From contig NZ_JHQL01000007.1 of assembly GCF_000712975.1 (NCBI RefSeq), positions 62,001-126,000 on the forward strand: a stretch of DNA of 64,000 nt, written 5' to 3'. Positions 19,769 to 30,979 of this stretch are shown piece after piece. Numbering within the stretch: the first letter of the stretch is position 1; each line of letters starts with the position of its first letter. A model generated the notes under the pieces. The model did not search any database, had not been told where the DNA came from, and saw only the letters and a program-made list of their open reading frames with translations. The DNA comes from Vreelandella neptunia. GTDB lineage: Bacteria > Pseudomonadota > Gammaproteobacteria > Pseudomonadales > Halomonadaceae. Both the position numbers and the translations under genes were made by a program.

Positions 19769-22066
19769 ATGACAGTTTCTCATATTCTCGGCTATCCCCG
19801 GATTGGCGCTCAGCGCGAACTTAAAAAAGCCACCGAAGCCTATTGGAAAGGAGACATCTCACGGAACGAGCTTGAAACAACAGGGCAGGCATTGAGGCTC
19901 TCTCACTGGCAGACCCAGCAAAACGCTGGCCTCGACTTTGTCAGCGTTGGCGATTTTGCGTTTTATGACCAAGTACTTAATGTTTCCGTCATGCTGGGAG
20001 CGGTCCCCGCACGTTTTAATGCGCAGCACGAAGTGAGTGAAGGCAACGTTGATTTAGATACCGCTTTTCGTATGGCCCGTGGCCGAGCCCCAAGCGGTGA
20101 GCCTGCCGCCGCCTGTGAAATGACTAAGTATTTTGACACTAATTACCATTACCTAGTCCCTGAATTGCATGATGGGCAGGCGTTTACTTTAGCATCTGAC
20201 CGCTTATTCAACGAAGTTAATGAGGCCTTACAGGCAGGTTTTACGCCGAAAGTGACGCTGACTGGCCCGCTCACTTGGCTGTGGTTGGGTAAAGCCAAAG
20301 GTGGTGAGTTCGATCGGCTGAGCTTGTTGGATAGTGTACTGGATGTATACAGCGAAGTTCTTTCACGCTTAGCGACACAAGGCATTGAGTGGGTGCAGCT
20401 AGACGAGCCTGCTTTGGTGCAAGACCTGCCCTTAGCGTGGCAACAGGCTTACGAGCGTGCTTATCATCGCCTACAATCCGCCCCGCTAAAATTGCTTGTT
20501 GCCACTTACTTTGGTGGGTTAGGTGATAACCTTTCGCTTACGACACGCCTGCCAGTAGCGGGATTGCATATTGATGCTGTTCGTGCAGCCGAACAGGTAG
20601 AGAGCGTGGTTGATCGTTTAAGCCCTCATCAAGTGCTTTCGATTGGCTTGGTGGATGGGCGTAATATTTGGCGTGCTGATTTGGCGGCCCTAAGAGAGCG
20701 TCTGCTGCCCCTAAAAGTACGTTTAGGGCAGCGACTATGGCTGGCACCCAGCTGCTCATTGTTGCATGTGCCGGTAGACTTGGTTCAAGAAACTGAACTG
20801 GATAGTGAACTAACCAGCTGGTTGGCATTTGCGCGTCAAAAACTGGATGAAGTAGTGACTCTTACCCGGCTGATTGATAACCGAGCCACACCTGTTGATG
20901 AACAGCGGGTGAGTGAGGCAACGCGTGCCTTGGATACGCGCCGGGAATCGCGTCGCATTCATCAGCCTGCCGTGAGTGGCCGTTTGTCGGCGATAACGGC
21001 TCAAGATAGTCAGCGTCAGTCGCCTTATGCCCAGCGCAGCGTGTCTCAGCGTCGAGCGCTTGCACTGCCACTGTTTCCCACCACCACCATTGGCTCTTTT
21101 CCGCAAACAGGTGAAATACGCGCCGCCCGTCGGGCATTTAAAGCCGGTGAGCTGAGCCAGGCAGATTACGAAGCGCGTATGCGCGAAGAGATCGCATATG
21201 TCGTTGAGCGCCAGGAAGCGCTTGGTCTAGATGTGCCCGTTCACGGTGAAGCCGAGCGCAACGACATGGTGGAGTACTTTGGTGAACAACTTGATGGCTT
21301 TGCTTTTACGCGCTTTGGCTGGGTGCAAAGCTATGGCTCCCGCTGCGTAAAACCGCCGATTATTTTCGGTGACGTTTCTCGCCCCAAACCAATGACCGTT
21401 TGCTGGAGTGAATACGCTCAATCGCTCACCGAAAAACCCATGAAAGGCATGCTGACAGGGCCTGTGACGATTTTACAATGGTCGTTTGTGCGTAATGATC
21501 AGCCCCGTGCAACCACCTGCCGTCAGATTGCGCTGGCACTGCGTGACGAAGTTGTCGATTTGGAAAAAGCGGGTATTCAGATCATTCAAATTGACGAGCC
21601 CGCGCTACGTGAAGGCTTACCGCTGCGGCAGAACGAGTGGCAATCCTATTTGGATTGGGCAGTAGAAAGCTTCCAGCTAAGCGCTGCAGGCGTTGCAGAC
21701 AGCACCCAAATTCATACGCATATGTGCTACTCGGAGTTTAACGACATCATTGTGGCCATCGCCGCGCTAGATGCGGATGTGATCACCATTGAAACCTCAC
21801 GTTCCGATATGGAACTGCTGGACGCTTTCCAGGATTTTGCTTACCCGAACGAAATTGGGCCGGGAGTTTATGATATCCATACGCCCAATATTCCAGATGT
21901 CGCATGGATGGTGGCGTTGATGGAAAAAGCGCTGGAAAAAATTCCTGCTGAGCGGCTATGGGTAAACCCTGATTGTGGTCTGAAAACCCGTGGCTGGGCA
22001 GAAGTGGAGCCTGCATTGGCTAATATGGTGGAAGCTGCAAATCAACTGCGTGAGCGTTATGCGTAA
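19769..22066 (+). CDS. metE: Cobalamin-independent methionine synthase
   Basis: Transfers a methyl group from 5-methyltetrahydropteroyltri-glutamate to homocysteine without B12. 765 residues from the chosen ATG ([13 protein letters not shown]), matching the family; an ATG six codons upstream lacks the AAAGG site that lies 7 nt before this one. The zinc ligands are visible: HxxxxC-type in [11 protein letters not shown], a Glu in the following strand, and the Cys of [11 protein letters not shown]. The duplicated barrel N-terminal domain ends in a linker rich in Arg/Ser near residue 420. Regulated by divergent metR; the gap is too short for a cobalamin riboswitch. Confidence 0.97.
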   Translation: MTVSHILGYPRIGAQRELKKATEAYWKGDISRNELETTGQALRLSHWQTQQNAGLDFVSVGDFAFYDQVLNVSVMLGAVPARFNAQHEVSEGNVDLDTAFRMARGRAPSGEPAAACEMTKYFDTNYHYLVPELHDGQAFTLASDRLFNEVNEALQAGFTPKVTLTGPLTWLWLGKAKGGEFDRLSLLDSVLDVYSEVLSRLATQGIEWVQLDEPALVQDLPLAWQQAYERAYHRLQSAPLKLLVATYFGGLGDNLSLTTRLPVAGLHIDAVRAAEQVESVVDRLSPHQVLSIGLVDGRNIWRADLAALRERLLPLKVRLGQRLWLAPSCSLLHVPVDLVQETELDSELTSWLAFARQKLDEVVTLTRLIDNRATPVDEQRVSEATRALDTRRESRRIHQPAVSGRLSAITAQDSQRQSPYAQRSVSQRRALALPLFPTTTIGSFPQTGEIRAARRAFKAGELSQADYEARMREEIAYVVERQEALGLDVPVHGEAERNDMVEYFGEQLDGFAFTRFGWVQSYGSRCVKPPIIFGDVSRPKPMTVCWSEYAQSLTEKPMKGMLTGPVTILQWSFVRNDQPRATTCRQIALALRDEVVDLEKAGIQIIQIDEPALREGLPLRQNEWQSYLDWAVESFQLSAAGVADSTQIHTHMCYSEFNDIIVAIAALDADVITIETSRSDMELLDAFQDFAYPNEIGPGVYDIHTPNIPDVAWMVALMEKALEKIPAERLWVNPDCGLKTRGWAEVEPALANMVEAANQLRERYA

Positions 22067-22175
22067 AGACGATAAGCGTAACGTGGTAGAACCAGCATTA
22101 ACCGATCATCCGCTAGATAAGTAAGTATGGGTGCCAAAAGCTAATTCTGACTACATAGCTAATTGCCATTTAATT

Positions 22176-22204
22176 AAGCCCCGCTGCAACAGGCAACGGG
22201 GCTT
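22176..22204. terminator. Terminator between convergent metE and ppk1
   Basis: AAGCCCCG (22176-22183) and CGGGGCTT (22197-22204) form a perfect 8-bp stem. The flanking runs are AT-rich but not strong T-tracts, so termination may be moderate on both strands. Confidence 0.65.
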
Positions 22205-22226
22205 ATTGTGTATCTAGCGGTGATGG

Positions 22227-24419
22227 CTAGCTTTTTGAGGCATAGGCATAGAGCAGCGTTTCCTGGGCACTAATCGCGTCACCATTGCCAGGGTCTTGTA
22301 GCTGATAACTGCCATCGCTTTTAAGCAGCCAGCTTTGGCAGTTATCGACTAGATAGGTCTCCAAGTCTTTACGCACCCGCGTGGCCAGCTTTTTATCCAG
22401 CAGCGGAAAGCAGGTTTCTACGCGATGAAACATATTGCGTGACATAAAATCAGCGCTTGAGCACCAGGTCTCTGATTTGCCGTCGTTGTGAAAGTGGAAA
22501 ACGCGGGTATGTTCTAAAAAACGACCAATAATCGACCTTACGCGAATATTATCTGATATACCCTCAACACCGGGTTTCAAACAACACATACCACGAATAA
22601 TCAGGTCACACTCGACGCCTGCTTGAGATGCACGATATAGCGCCTTGATAAGCTTGGGTTCGGTGAGTGAATTGCACTTAATAATAATATGCCCACGCTT
22701 ACCCCTAAGCGCCACCTGAGCTTCACGATCAATCATTTCGACTAAGCGCTCGTGAAGTGTAAAGGGCGCGTGCAACAGCGTATCAATCTTACGCGCGCGG
22801 CCCATGCCAGAAAGCTGCTGGAAGACTTTATGTACATCGGCGCATAGCGCTTTATTGGCGGTCAGTAGGCTGTAATCGGTATACAGTTTTGCGGTCTTAG
22901 AGTGGTAGTTGCCAGTGCCTAAATGTGCGTAGTGGCGCAGTTCGCCTTTCTCACGCCGCACAATATGCAGCATTTTAGCGTGGGTTTTATAGGCCATAAT
23001 GCCGTAAATCACAATGGCGCCAGCTTCTTGCAAGCGTGATGCTAGCTGTAGATTATCCGCCTCATCAAACCGTGCCCGTAGCTCAATAACTACGGTAACT
23101 TCTTTACCTTGGCTAGCGGCATCGACTAGCGCGCTGACTATTGTTGAATCAGCACCAGTGCGATACAACGTCTGCTTGATGGCCAGTACGTCTGGGTCGC
23201 GGGCGGCTTCGCGCAGTAAATCTTCGATAGGCGAAAAGGACTGGAACGGGTGGTGGAGCAAAATATCGCTTTTGGCAATCGCACTAAACAGGCTGCCGCC
23301 TTTCAGTGCTTTTGGCACGCTAGGCGAATAAGGGCGGTAAAGTAGCTCCGGGCGGTCGACATCGCCCAATACAGCCATCATGCGAGTCAAATTCACCGGC
23401 CCTTGGACACGGTATAAATCGCTATTTTCTAATTCAAACTGACGTAATAAAAAGCTGGTTAAGTCATCTGGGCAATTGTCGGCAACCTCAAGCCTTACGC
23501 CACTACCATAGCGACGCGCCAATAGTTCGCCACGTAACGCAGATGCCAGATCTGAGACTTCTTCGGGGTCGACGGTCATATCGGCATTGCGGGTCAGCCG
23601 GAACTGATAACAACCGCGCACACGCATACCGGGGAATAGTTCCTCGGCATGGGCGTGAATCATCGACGATAAGAAAATATACTCAGAAAAACCTTCAGCG
23701 CACAGCTCCTTTGGTAACGCCATTAAGCGAGGCAGCGAGCGAGGCGCAGGAAGGATTGCCATGCCACCAGCGCGACCAAAGGCATCCTTTCCTTCTAGTT
23801 CAACAATGAAGTTGAGGCTTTTATTAACTAGCCGTGGGAATGGGTGCGAAGGATCTAGGCCGATAGGGCTGATCACCGGCATGATTTCATTATCAAAGAA
23901 CGCATGTACCCAGGCTTTTTGTTCGTCGGTCCACTGATCGCGACGACGGAAACGTAGGCCTTGCGCTTCTAAGGCAGGCAGCAAAATATCATTTAATATC
24001 TGGTATTGACGTGCAATTTGCTGATGCGCGATTTCGGAAATTTCAGCTAGTAAAGCTTTAGGCAAGCGACCATCGGCGGCAGTGGTATCGTCACCTAGTG
24101 CCATTTGGTGTTTAAGCCCAGCAACCCTGATTTCAAAAAACTCATCCATGTTGGATGAAAATATCAGCAAAAACATCAGCCGATTGAGTAGCGGATGCGC
24201 ATCATCAAGTGCTTGTTCAAGTACGCGAATATTGAACTGCAGATGGGACAGTTCACGATTGAAATAAAGCTGAGGGTCATCCAAGTCAGCTTCTGAGTGC
24301 GATTCTCTGGCGTGAACGCCAGTAGGCGTACGATTAATGCGCAATGGTAAAATATCACCTTCGCTACTGGTGGGCTCGTTTGAAACTGCTGGAGTGGAAT
24401 CTATTGACTGATCGTCCAT
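22227..24419 (-). CDS. ppk1: Polyphosphate kinase 1
   Basis: Makes long-chain polyphosphate from ATP through a phosphohistidine intermediate. 730 residues, about 40 more than E. coli Ppk, mostly an acidic, low-complexity N-terminus (MDDQSIDSTPAVSNEPTSSE). The core starts at YFNRELSHLQFNIRVLEQAL. The autophosphorylated His is in YKTHAKMLHIV, near residue 479, followed by YAHLGTGNYHSKTAKLYTDY; the second phospholipase D-like half contains the RGMCCLKPG loop. Convergent with metE, downstream of hemB but separated by a hairpin terminator. The start is supported by alignment of the core only; a later start would remove part of the acidic tail. Confidence 0.95.
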   Translation of the reverse strand: MDDQSIDSTPAVSNEPTSSEGDILPLRINRTPTGVHARESHSEADLDDPQLYFNRELSHLQFNIRVLEQALDDAHPLLNRLMFLLIFSSNMDEFFEIRVAGLKHQMALGDDTTAADGRLPKALLAEISEIAHQQIARQYQILNDILLPALEAQGLRFRRRDQWTDEQKAWVHAFFDNEIMPVISPIGLDPSHPFPRLVNKSLNFIVELEGKDAFGRAGGMAILPAPRSLPRLMALPKELCAEGFSEYIFLSSMIHAHAEELFPGMRVRGCYQFRLTRNADMTVDPEEVSDLASALRGELLARRYGSGVRLEVADNCPDDLTSFLLRQFELENSDLYRVQGPVNLTRMMAVLGDVDRPELLYRPYSPSVPKALKGGSLFSAIAKSDILLHHPFQSFSPIEDLLREAARDPDVLAIKQTLYRTGADSTIVSALVDAASQGKEVTVVIELRARFDEADNLQLASRLQEAGAIVIYGIMAYKTHAKMLHIVRREKGELRHYAHLGTGNYHSKTAKLYTDYSLLTANKALCADVHKVFQQLSGMGRARKIDTLLHAPFTLHERLVEMIDREAQVALRGKRGHIIIKCNSLTEPKLIKALYRASQAGVECDLIIRGMCCLKPGVEGISDNIRVRSIIGRFLEHTRVFHFHNDGKSETWCSSADFMSRNMFHRVETCFPLLDKKLATRVRKDLETYLVDNCQSWLLKSDGSYQLQDPGNGDAISAQETLLYAYASKS

Positions 24420-24466
24420 GGTTGCCCCCGGTGGTGGTTCATACCCATCATAGCCTGATAGCTCTT

Positions 24467-24492
24467 GTTAATAACTATCGTTGATAACTATT
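24467..24492. repeat. 13-bp imperfect tandem duplication in the ppk1 upstream region
   Basis: gttaataactatc is followed directly by gttgataactatt and then by a partial third copy, gttaat. It lies about 50 bp before the ppk1 start. Confidence 0.6.
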
Positions 24493-24513
24493 GTTAATGG
24501 GAGTATGCCGGGA

Positions 24514-24550
24514 AAAGATGACAAATAGGTGTCACCTGTTTGTCATCTTT
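24514..24550 (-). terminator. Long inverted repeat, probable hemB terminator
   Basis: 18-bp arms (aaagatgacaaataggtg and its complement with one mismatch) meet at a single central base. On the minus strand the stem is followed by TTTT and it lies 19 bp past the hemB stop. An operator for ppk1 is an alternative reading, because the arms are unusually long. Confidence 0.6.
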
Positions 24551-24568
24551 AAAGCGTAAGACGTTATT

Positions 24569-25609
<1,041 letters not shown>

Positions 25610-25772
25610 CTAAAAGGCTTAATGTGAGTATATCAGTCTTGTACTACAGCGAAAGCGAGCTTGTGATAGCTGGCTTGTAGTGGCTTTATAGACTGACTAA
25701 AGTGAGCTGCTCGGCGACGCAAAGCGGCGACGATTTAACCGCGATAATAAGCGCTACAACAAGGAGATAAGT

Positions 25773-26432
25773 ATGACAAAACAGGTAGCAATCGTATTAG
25801 CAGGCTGCGGCGTTTTTGATGGCTCTGAAATCTACGAAACAACGTTAACGCTGCTGCGCCTTGATCAGTTGGGGATTGGCTATCGTTGCTTTGCGCCGGA
25901 TGTCGCTCAGCACCATGTGATTAACCATATAACTCAAGAGCCTGTAGATGGTGAACAGCGAAATGTGCTGCAGGAGTCAGCGCGCCTTGCTCGTGGTGAT
26001 ATTAGTCCAATTACTGAGCTAGACGCTAACGACTTTGATGCGGTTATTGTGCCTGGTGGGTTTGGTGTCGCTAAAAACCTGTCTGATTTTGCCGATCAGG
26101 GTGACAACATGCAGGTACTTGAGAGCGTAAAAGAAGCACTGATAGGTTTTAAAGAAGAGGCAAAGCCCATTGGTCTGATGTGTATTGCACCGGTTCTGGT
26201 GCCACGCCTTTTGGGCGAGGGTGTGGCCGTTACTGTTGGCCATGATCCGGGTGTCTCAGGTGCTATTAGTGCGATGGGTGGCCTGCATCGTAGCTGCGGC
26301 GTTGAAGAGATCGTGGTGGATCATGAGCACCGGGTAGTCACAACGCCTGCTTATATGCTTGCCACCCGTATCAGCGAGGCCGCCACAGGTATTTTTAAGT
26401 TGGTAGACCGTATGGATGAAATGATGGGCTAG
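25773..26432 (+). CDS. elbB: ElbB, DJ-1/PfpI-superfamily glyoxalase-like protein
   Basis: 219 residues of the class I glutamine amidotransferase-like fold. It begins KQVAIVLAGCGVFDGSEIYE, diagnostic of ElbB (also called isoprenoid biosynthesis protein with amidotransferase-like domain). The nucleophile-elbow cysteine is in KPIGLMCIAPVL, and DFDAVIVPGGFGVAKNL matches the family. E. coli ElbB has weak glyoxalase activity and its true role is unsettled. AAGGAG precedes the ATG. Monocistronic between opposing genes, with its own strong bidirectional terminator. Confidence 0.95.
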   Translation: MTKQVAIVLAGCGVFDGSEIYETTLTLLRLDQLGIGYRCFAPDVAQHHVINHITQEPVDGEQRNVLQESARLARGDISPITELDANDFDAVIVPGGFGVAKNLSDFADQGDNMQVLESVKEALIGFKEEAKPIGLMCIAPVLVPRLLGEGVAVTVGHDPGVSGAISAMGGLHRSCGVEEIVVDHEHRVVTTPAYMLATRISEAATGIFKLVDRMDEMMG

Positions 26433-26456
26433 TGCTCTCTAGGTAACCGAACTATG

Positions 26457-26502
26457 CGTATGAAGGGCAAAAAGCCTCTCGTATGAAGAGCAAAAAGCCT
26501 CT
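26457..26502 (+). repeat. 23-bp tandem duplication before the elbB terminator
   Basis: Two copies of cgtatgaagrgcaaaaagcctct (one mismatch). Each copy contains the left arm (aaaaagcctct) of the downstream terminator, so either can pair with the right arm. Confidence 0.9.
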
Positions 26503-26531
26503 GTCATTTTTCAATGGCAGAGGCTTTTTTT
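26492..26531. terminator. Bidirectional terminator shared by elbB and tatC
   Basis: AAAAAGCCTCTG pairs with CAGAGGCTTTTTT, with an inner CATT/AATG stem and a T run of seven on the plus strand and five on the minus strand. Confidence 0.92.
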
Positions 26532-26556
26532 GAGCAGTGTATCTTTAATAGTGCTT

Positions 26557-27339
26557 TTAGGTCTCTTGTTCCTCAGCGTCATCTGCCTTTGCCTTACGGC
26601 GTACCAATCTGCCAAACAGTAGGCCCACTTCATAAAGTAGATACATCGGTATGGCTAACAGACTTTGAGAAATAATATCGGGAGGGGTAAGCAGCATGCC
26701 CACCACGAAACAACCTAAAATAATGTAGGGGCGCTTTTTGGAAAGGCTTTCGACCGTGGTCGCGCCAGACAGTATCAGCAGAAACGTTGCGATGGGGATT
26801 TCAAAGGCAACGCCAAAGGCGAAAAACAGCTTCAGTACAAAGTTAAGGTACTGGTTAATGTCGGTCATTACGGCAACGTCTTCCGGCCCAGTCTGGGTGA
26901 AAAACTCAAATAACAGCGGAAAGACCACATAATAAGCAAAGGCCGCACCTGCGTAAAACAGCGCTATGCTTGAAACTAAAATAGGAATCGCCAGTGCTTT
27001 CTCGTTATCGTACAGCCCTGGTGCCACAAAGGCCCATGCCTGATGTAGCACAAAGGGAATAGCGATAAAGACGGCCACTACCAAGGTGAGCTTAAAGGGT
27101 GCCAAGAAAGGCGAGGCTACCTCGGTAGCGATCATCTGTGAGCCTTCCGGCAAAAGTGCCATTAAGGGCTCAGCCACAAAGCTATAGATATCATTGGCAA
27201 AGGCGTAAAGACCAAGGAACACGACTAATATGACTACGACTGCTTTCATTAGCCGCGTACGTAGTTCGATTAAGTGCTCAATAAGAGGCGCTTGGGCTTG
27301 TTCATTACGCGGTTCATGTGAATCGCCAGACATGCTCAT
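26557..27339 (-). CDS. tatC: Twin-arginine translocase subunit TatC
   Basis: The receptor of the Tat pathway that binds twin-arginine signal peptides and exports folded proteins. 260 residues, six membrane helices. The cytoplasmic N-terminus holds the conserved LIEHLIELRTRLMKAV, and the first periplasmic loop holds the EVASPFLAPFKL segment; FAFGVAFEIPIATF in helix 4 carries the conserved Phe-Glu. A charged C-terminal tail ends KAKADDAEEQET. Its ATG overlaps the tatB stop (ATGA). Last gene of the tatABC operon. Confidence 0.97.
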   Translation of the reverse strand: MSMSGDSHEPRNEQAQAPLIEHLIELRTRLMKAVVVILVVFLGLYAFANDIYSFVAEPLMALLPEGSQMIATEVASPFLAPFKLTLVVAVFIAIPFVLHQAWAFVAPGLYDNEKALAIPILVSSIALFYAGAAFAYYVVFPLLFEFFTQTGPEDVAVMTDINQYLNFVLKLFFAFGVAFEIPIATFLLILSGATTVESLSKKRPYIILGCFVVGMLLTPPDIISQSLLAIPMYLLYEVGLLFGRLVRRKAKADDAEEQET

Positions 27340-27920
27340 TGGTGATTACTATCCTTTTTAATATCTGCCTTTTTACAATCTGTGTTTTTACTATCTGTCT
27401 TGTTAACATCCGCCTGGAAATTAGCCTGGCTAGACGCTTCGTTACTCGCATTGACCGCACGTAGCTCATCGGAAGTAGCTTGGTGGGGCGTTGAGGTGGC
27501 GGGTGATGAAGATGTCGATGTAGACGCGGCTGGCGCTTCTTCACGTACCGTCTGCAAAGCATCGTCTAGACGTGCGCTGGCGTTAGCAACCCGCTGTTCG
27601 GTATCATTTTGGCTGTCAGACGACGTAGAGTGTGAAGAAGGTTTTGCAGCAGAAGCGGACGGTTCGACAATGCCCTCAACATCCTGTTTGGCTTTCTTCA
27701 GGCTGTCATCGAGCTTTTTTTGCTGCTCGTTGAGTTTTTGACGTAACTCTTCTGCTTCCAGCTGGGCGCTAATTTCGCGCTGCATGCCGGATACCGTTCG
27801 CTTGATTTTACCGATCCACATGCCTGCTGTGCGAGCGGCTCTTGGCAGGCGTTCCGGGCCAAGCACCAGAAGCCCGACGATTCCAATCAGCATTAGTTCA
27901 AGAAAGCCGATATCCAGCAT
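27336..27920 (-). CDS. tatB: Twin-arginine translocase subunit TatB
   Basis: Partner of TatC in signal-peptide recognition. The N-terminus MLDIGFLELMLIGIVGLLVL is a membrane helix with the conserved Glu, followed by GPERLPRAARTAG, the TatB hinge, and an amphipathic helix. 194 residues, with a long Ser/Thr/Ala-rich unstructured tail that varies among species. The last about 20 residues (KTDSKNTDCKKADIKKDS) come from a 15-bp tandem repeat. Three bp separate it from tatA and it overlaps tatC by 4 bp. Confidence 0.95.
   Translation of the reverse strand: MLDIGFLELMLIGIVGLLVLGPERLPRAARTAGMWIGKIKRTVSGMQREISAQLEAEELRQKLNEQQKKLDDSLKKAKQDVEGIVEPSASAAKPSSHSTSSDSQNDTEQRVANASARLDDALQTVREEAPAASTSTSSSPATSTPHQATSDELRAVNASNEASSQANFQADVNKTDSKNTDCKKADIKKDSNHQ
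27355..27399 (-). repeat. 15-bp tandem repeat at the 3' end of tatB
   Basis: On the coding strand three units, gacagatagtaaaaa, cacagattgtaaaaa and ggcagatattaaaaa, encode TDSKN, TDCKK and ADIKK just before the TatB stop. Confidence 0.85.
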
Positions 27921-27923
27921 GGG

Positions 27924-28208
27924 TTATTTGCGCTCTTCGTTACGTTCTGTGGGTCGCCCTTCGGCTGCACGTTTCTCTTCTGCTTGAACATCGTAGGTGT
28001 TACCAGCCTCTTCGTGGCTTACCTTTGCCTGAGGTTGGTCGGCATCTTTTTTGTCAGCATCTTTCTCTTCTTCGTTGATTGCTTTTTTAAAGCCTTTGAC
28101 TGCACCACCTAAGTCGGTGCCCACATTACGCAGTTTCTTGGTGCCGAAAATCAGGATGATAATGCCCAGAACAATCAGCAACTGCCAAATACTGATACCA
28201 CCTAACAT
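27924..28208 (-). CDS. tatA: Twin-arginine translocase subunit TatA
   Basis: Forms the translocation pore of the Tat system. 94 residues from the ATG at 28208 ([20 protein letters not shown]), which has GAGG eight bases upstream; the ATG two codons earlier is too close to it. The membrane helix, the [20 protein letters not shown] amphipathic helix (the FG hinge motif) and a charged C-tail are all typical. First gene of tatABC, downstream of hisE in the same direction. Confidence 0.96.
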   Translation of the reverse strand: MLGGISIWQLLIVLGIIILIFGTKKLRNVGTDLGGAVKGFKKAINEEEKDADKKDADQPQAKVSHEEAGNTYDVQAEEKRAAEGRPTERNEERK

Positions 28209-28231
28209 ATGCATTTCCTCATTGGGACAGG

Positions 28232-28588
28232 TTAACGTTGTGTACGGGACGCTTTTTCATCATGGCCAGAAATACCAAACCGCCGTGCTAGCTCATCTAA
28301 AACGCATTGATGATCAAGATCAAGGTGCGACAGCATCACCAAGCTATGAAACCACAGGTCGGCGGTTTCAGCGATCAACGCTTGACGCTGTTGATCATTA
28401 CCGTGTTCGGCATCTTTAGCAGCCAGCACCGTTTCGGTTGCTTCTTCGCCAACCTTTTCGAGTATCTTGTTCAAACCCTTGTGATGCAAGGAGGCAACAT
28501 AAGAATCTTCTGCATCAGCATGGCGGCGCTGCTTTAAGACCTCGGCGAGTGCATCTAGCACATATGTGCTTTGGGTAGGATCAGTCAT
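28232..28588 (-). CDS. hisE: Phosphoribosyl-ATP pyrophosphatase
   Basis: Second step of histidine synthesis, hydrolysing PR-ATP to PR-AMP. 118 residues from the ATG at 28588, which is preceded by AAAGGA; a GTG eight codons upstream is less likely. The all-alpha MazG-type core shows [20 protein letters not shown] with the metal-binding Glu pair, and [14 protein letters not shown]. It sits between ubiB and tatA as in Pseudomonas, but hisI, its usual neighbour there, is absent. HisI must be encoded elsewhere if the histidine pathway is complete. Confidence 0.95.
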   Translation of the reverse strand: MTDPTQSTYVLDALAEVLKQRRHADAEDSYVASLHHKGLNKILEKVGEEATETVLAAKDAEHGNDQQRQALIAETADLWFHSLVMLSHLDLDHQCVLDELARRFGISGHDEKASRTQR

Positions 28589-28657
28589 AAACATCCTTTT
28601 ATCAATTGGCACAGCATTTTCGGCGCTATGATGTTTATCATTATCGCTAAGCCTTTG

Positions 28658-30280
28658 TTATTGCCACAATAACAACAGTAAGCCTACGCCCGCCGCCGCT
28701 AATACGGGCCACTCTTGAGTCGCTGCCCATCCGATAAGCGGCTGCCAAGCCAGGGCAATGGCAATCAAAATCAAGCCGAGGCGTAAACGGTAATGACGTT
28801 TTTGTTGGCGCGTCAATTGCTGTTGAACCGCGCTAATAGAGCTTACCTGTTGATGGCGCTGACGGTGCTCGTGTTCCATACGGCTCAGAGCCTGATGGGC
28901 TAATACCGGCAGTTCAGGCAACTGGTGAGAAAGCTCTGGTGCTTGGCGTTTAAGCGACTCCCACAAGCCACCAATACCTGCGCGCTCTTTCATCCACTTT
29001 TCAAGATAGGGCTTAGCAGTACTCCACAAGTCTAGGTCGGGGTAAAGTTGGCGGCCCAGCCCTTCGATGTTAAGCAGCGTTTTTTGCAATAAAACTAGCT
29101 GTGGCTGTACTTCCATATTGAATCGCCGTGCGGTTTGAAACAGCCCTAACAGCACCTGCCCAAACGAAATATCTTTAAGCGGCTTTTCAAGTATTGGCTC
29201 GCACACAGTACGGATTGCGGCTGCAAACTCGTTGGCACGAGTGTTTTCACCGACCCAGCCAGACTCGATATGCAGCGCGGCTACTTCGTAATAATCCTGA
29301 TGGAAGAACGCCAGCAAGTTACGCGCCAGGTAGTCCTGATCTTCGCGGGTAAGGCTGCCCACAATACCGCAATCAATCGCAATGTACTGTGGGTCTTCAG
29401 GGTCATCGCAGTTAACAAAGATGTTACCGGGGTGCATGTCGGCATGGAAAAAGTTGTCGCGGAAGACCTGAGTGAAGAAGATTTCAACGCCGCGTTCAGC
29501 TAGCTTTTTGAGGTTGGTGCCTCGGGCAATAAGCGTGTCTAGGTCGGCCACAGGCACGCCGCGAATGCGTTCTTGTACCATGACGTGGCGACGAGTGTAA
29601 GGCCAGTAAATCGTTGGTACGAACAGTAGTGGTGACTCTTTGAAATTACGCTTGAGCTGCGATGTATTGGCCGCTTCTTTATAGAGATCAAGTTCGTCAA
29701 ACAAAGTGGCTTCGTAATCGCGGATGACCTCAACCGGGCGTAGGCGTTTGGCGTCCGGTACTTTACCCAGCAGCTTGGCAATTTGATACATCAGCGCCAT
29801 ATCCTGTCGCATAATGCGGTCAATGCCTGGGCGAATAATTTTGACGACCACGTCTTCACCGCTATGTAACGTGGCTGCATGCACCTGGGCAATCGATGCA
29901 GAGGCGAGGGGGGTGCGATCAAAGGCGGCAAATGCCTCGGCGAGTGACATTTCAAGTTCCTTTTCAACCCGTGCGGCGGCTAACTCGCCGGGGAAGGGCG
30001 GCACTTGATCTTGCAGGCGTTTTAATTCATCGGCGATGTCTTCAGGCAATAGGTCTCGACGGGTCGAGAGCATTTGGCCAAATTTAATAAAAATCGGCCC
30101 AAGCGCTTCTAAAGCTAGGCGCAATCGCTCGCCGCGACTACGCTGCCCCACCGGAAAAAGCTTAAAAGGTGAAAAGTTCATTAAGATACGCATCCAGAGC
30201 GGAAGCCGTTCAGCGGGGATCAGCGTATCTAAACGATGGCGAGCCACTATCCAAGAAATCTTCAATAACCGCAGGCTCAT
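28658..30280 (-). CDS. ubiB: Ubiquinone biosynthesis atypical kinase/ATPase UbiB
   Basis: 540 residues of the ABC1/ADCK family, needed for ubiquinone synthesis and membrane-bound. The KxGQ signature is [17 protein letters not shown] near residue 70, the Ala-rich nucleotide loop is [16 protein letters not shown], and the metal-binding loop is [12 protein letters not shown]; these are hallmarks of this unorthodox kinase fold. Two C-terminal membrane helices ([20 protein letters not shown] and [15 protein letters not shown]). The ATG overlaps the ubiJ stop (TGATG). Confidence 0.97.
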   Translation of the reverse strand: MSLRLLKISWIVARHRLDTLIPAERLPLWMRILMNFSPFKLFPVGQRSRGERLRLALEALGPIFIKFGQMLSTRRDLLPEDIADELKRLQDQVPPFPGELAAARVEKELEMSLAEAFAAFDRTPLASASIAQVHAATLHSGEDVVVKIIRPGIDRIMRQDMALMYQIAKLLGKVPDAKRLRPVEVIRDYEATLFDELDLYKEAANTSQLKRNFKESPLLFVPTIYWPYTRRHVMVQERIRGVPVADLDTLIARGTNLKKLAERGVEIFFTQVFRDNFFHADMHPGNIFVNCDDPEDPQYIAIDCGIVGSLTREDQDYLARNLLAFFHQDYYEVAALHIESGWVGENTRANEFAAAIRTVCEPILEKPLKDISFGQVLLGLFQTARRFNMEVQPQLVLLQKTLLNIEGLGRQLYPDLDLWSTAKPYLEKWMKERAGIGGLWESLKRQAPELSHQLPELPVLAHQALSRMEHEHRQRHQQVSSISAVQQQLTRQQKRHYRLRLGLILIAIALAWQPLIGWAATQEWPVLAAAGVGLLLLLWQ

Positions 30281-30957
30281 CAGTGCGGCTCCTCAGAGTG
30301 TAACTGCTTATTTAGTGACGGGTCGGCCGTCAACTGCGTCAAGCGCTTATGCAGACGGTTAAGTCTTGCTTCAAGACGGTCGGTCGCGATCTCAAGCTCC
30401 GTTAAATGGTCACGCAGCACATCGCGCTGCTGACGACCAGGGAGCAAACGCGCTTCTTCAAAGACATACTCAGAAACGTCTTGCAGCAGTTCGTCTTTTG
30501 CTCTTAGCCCCCAACGAGCGGCGCGGCGGATGCCTTCGGCCAGTGAATGGGCGGGCATATCGCCTAGCCAGCGCGCTAGCTCGCTTTCCCAGTCAATATC
30601 CAAGTCAAATAGCAGGTCTCGGGTGGCTTCCAGTAGATGGATGCGACCGCGTACGGAAAGCTTGCCATCAAACATCAGTCGCTCGACAGAAGCACCGCTG
30701 AGCCATTCAGAGAGTGTTTCTGGGGTAAGCTCAACGATGGCATCAACATCGGTTTCGTCTAGATCATCACCGCGTAGCAGATCAATGCCAGCGTGATGAT
30801 AGTGGAGCACCAACTGGAGATGAGGCTTTTCTAGCCTGACCAATAGTCGACTACCCGCTAACGCCGCAAGTCGCCCAGGCGCAGCTGGGTCGCGGGCAAG
30901 CAGGGCATTCAACGTGCGTTCACATCCGGCCAGCAATAGGGTCGGGGTGACTAGCAT
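30280..30957 (-). CDS. ubiJ: Ubiquinone biosynthesis accessory factor UbiJ (SCP2 domain)
   Basis: 225 residues. The N-terminal half is an SCP2 sterol-carrier-like lipid-binding domain, and the C-terminal half is a coiled coil ([20 protein letters not shown]). UbiJ binds ubiquinone intermediates in the soluble Ubi complex with UbiK and others. Position between ubiE and ubiB and the overlap with ubiB (TGATG) fix the assignment, since the sequence itself is poorly conserved in this family. Confidence 0.93.
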   Translation of the reverse strand: MLVTPTLLLAGCERTLNALLARDPAAPGRLAALAGSRLLVRLEKPHLQLVLHYHHAGIDLLRGDDLDETDVDAIVELTPETLSEWLSGASVERLMFDGKLSVRGRIHLLEATRDLLFDLDIDWESELARWLGDMPAHSLAEGIRRAARWGLRAKDELLQDVSEYVFEEARLLPGRQQRDVLRDHLTELEIATDRLEARLNRLHKRLTQLTADPSLNKQLHSEEPH

Positions 30958-30979
30958 GCTGACCTCTTAGTCATTGACG

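Noticed and set aside
27382..27741. A plus-strand frame opposite tatB with a hydrophobic start
   Set aside because: Mirror of the Ser/Thr/Ala-rich TatB tail; no initiation site.
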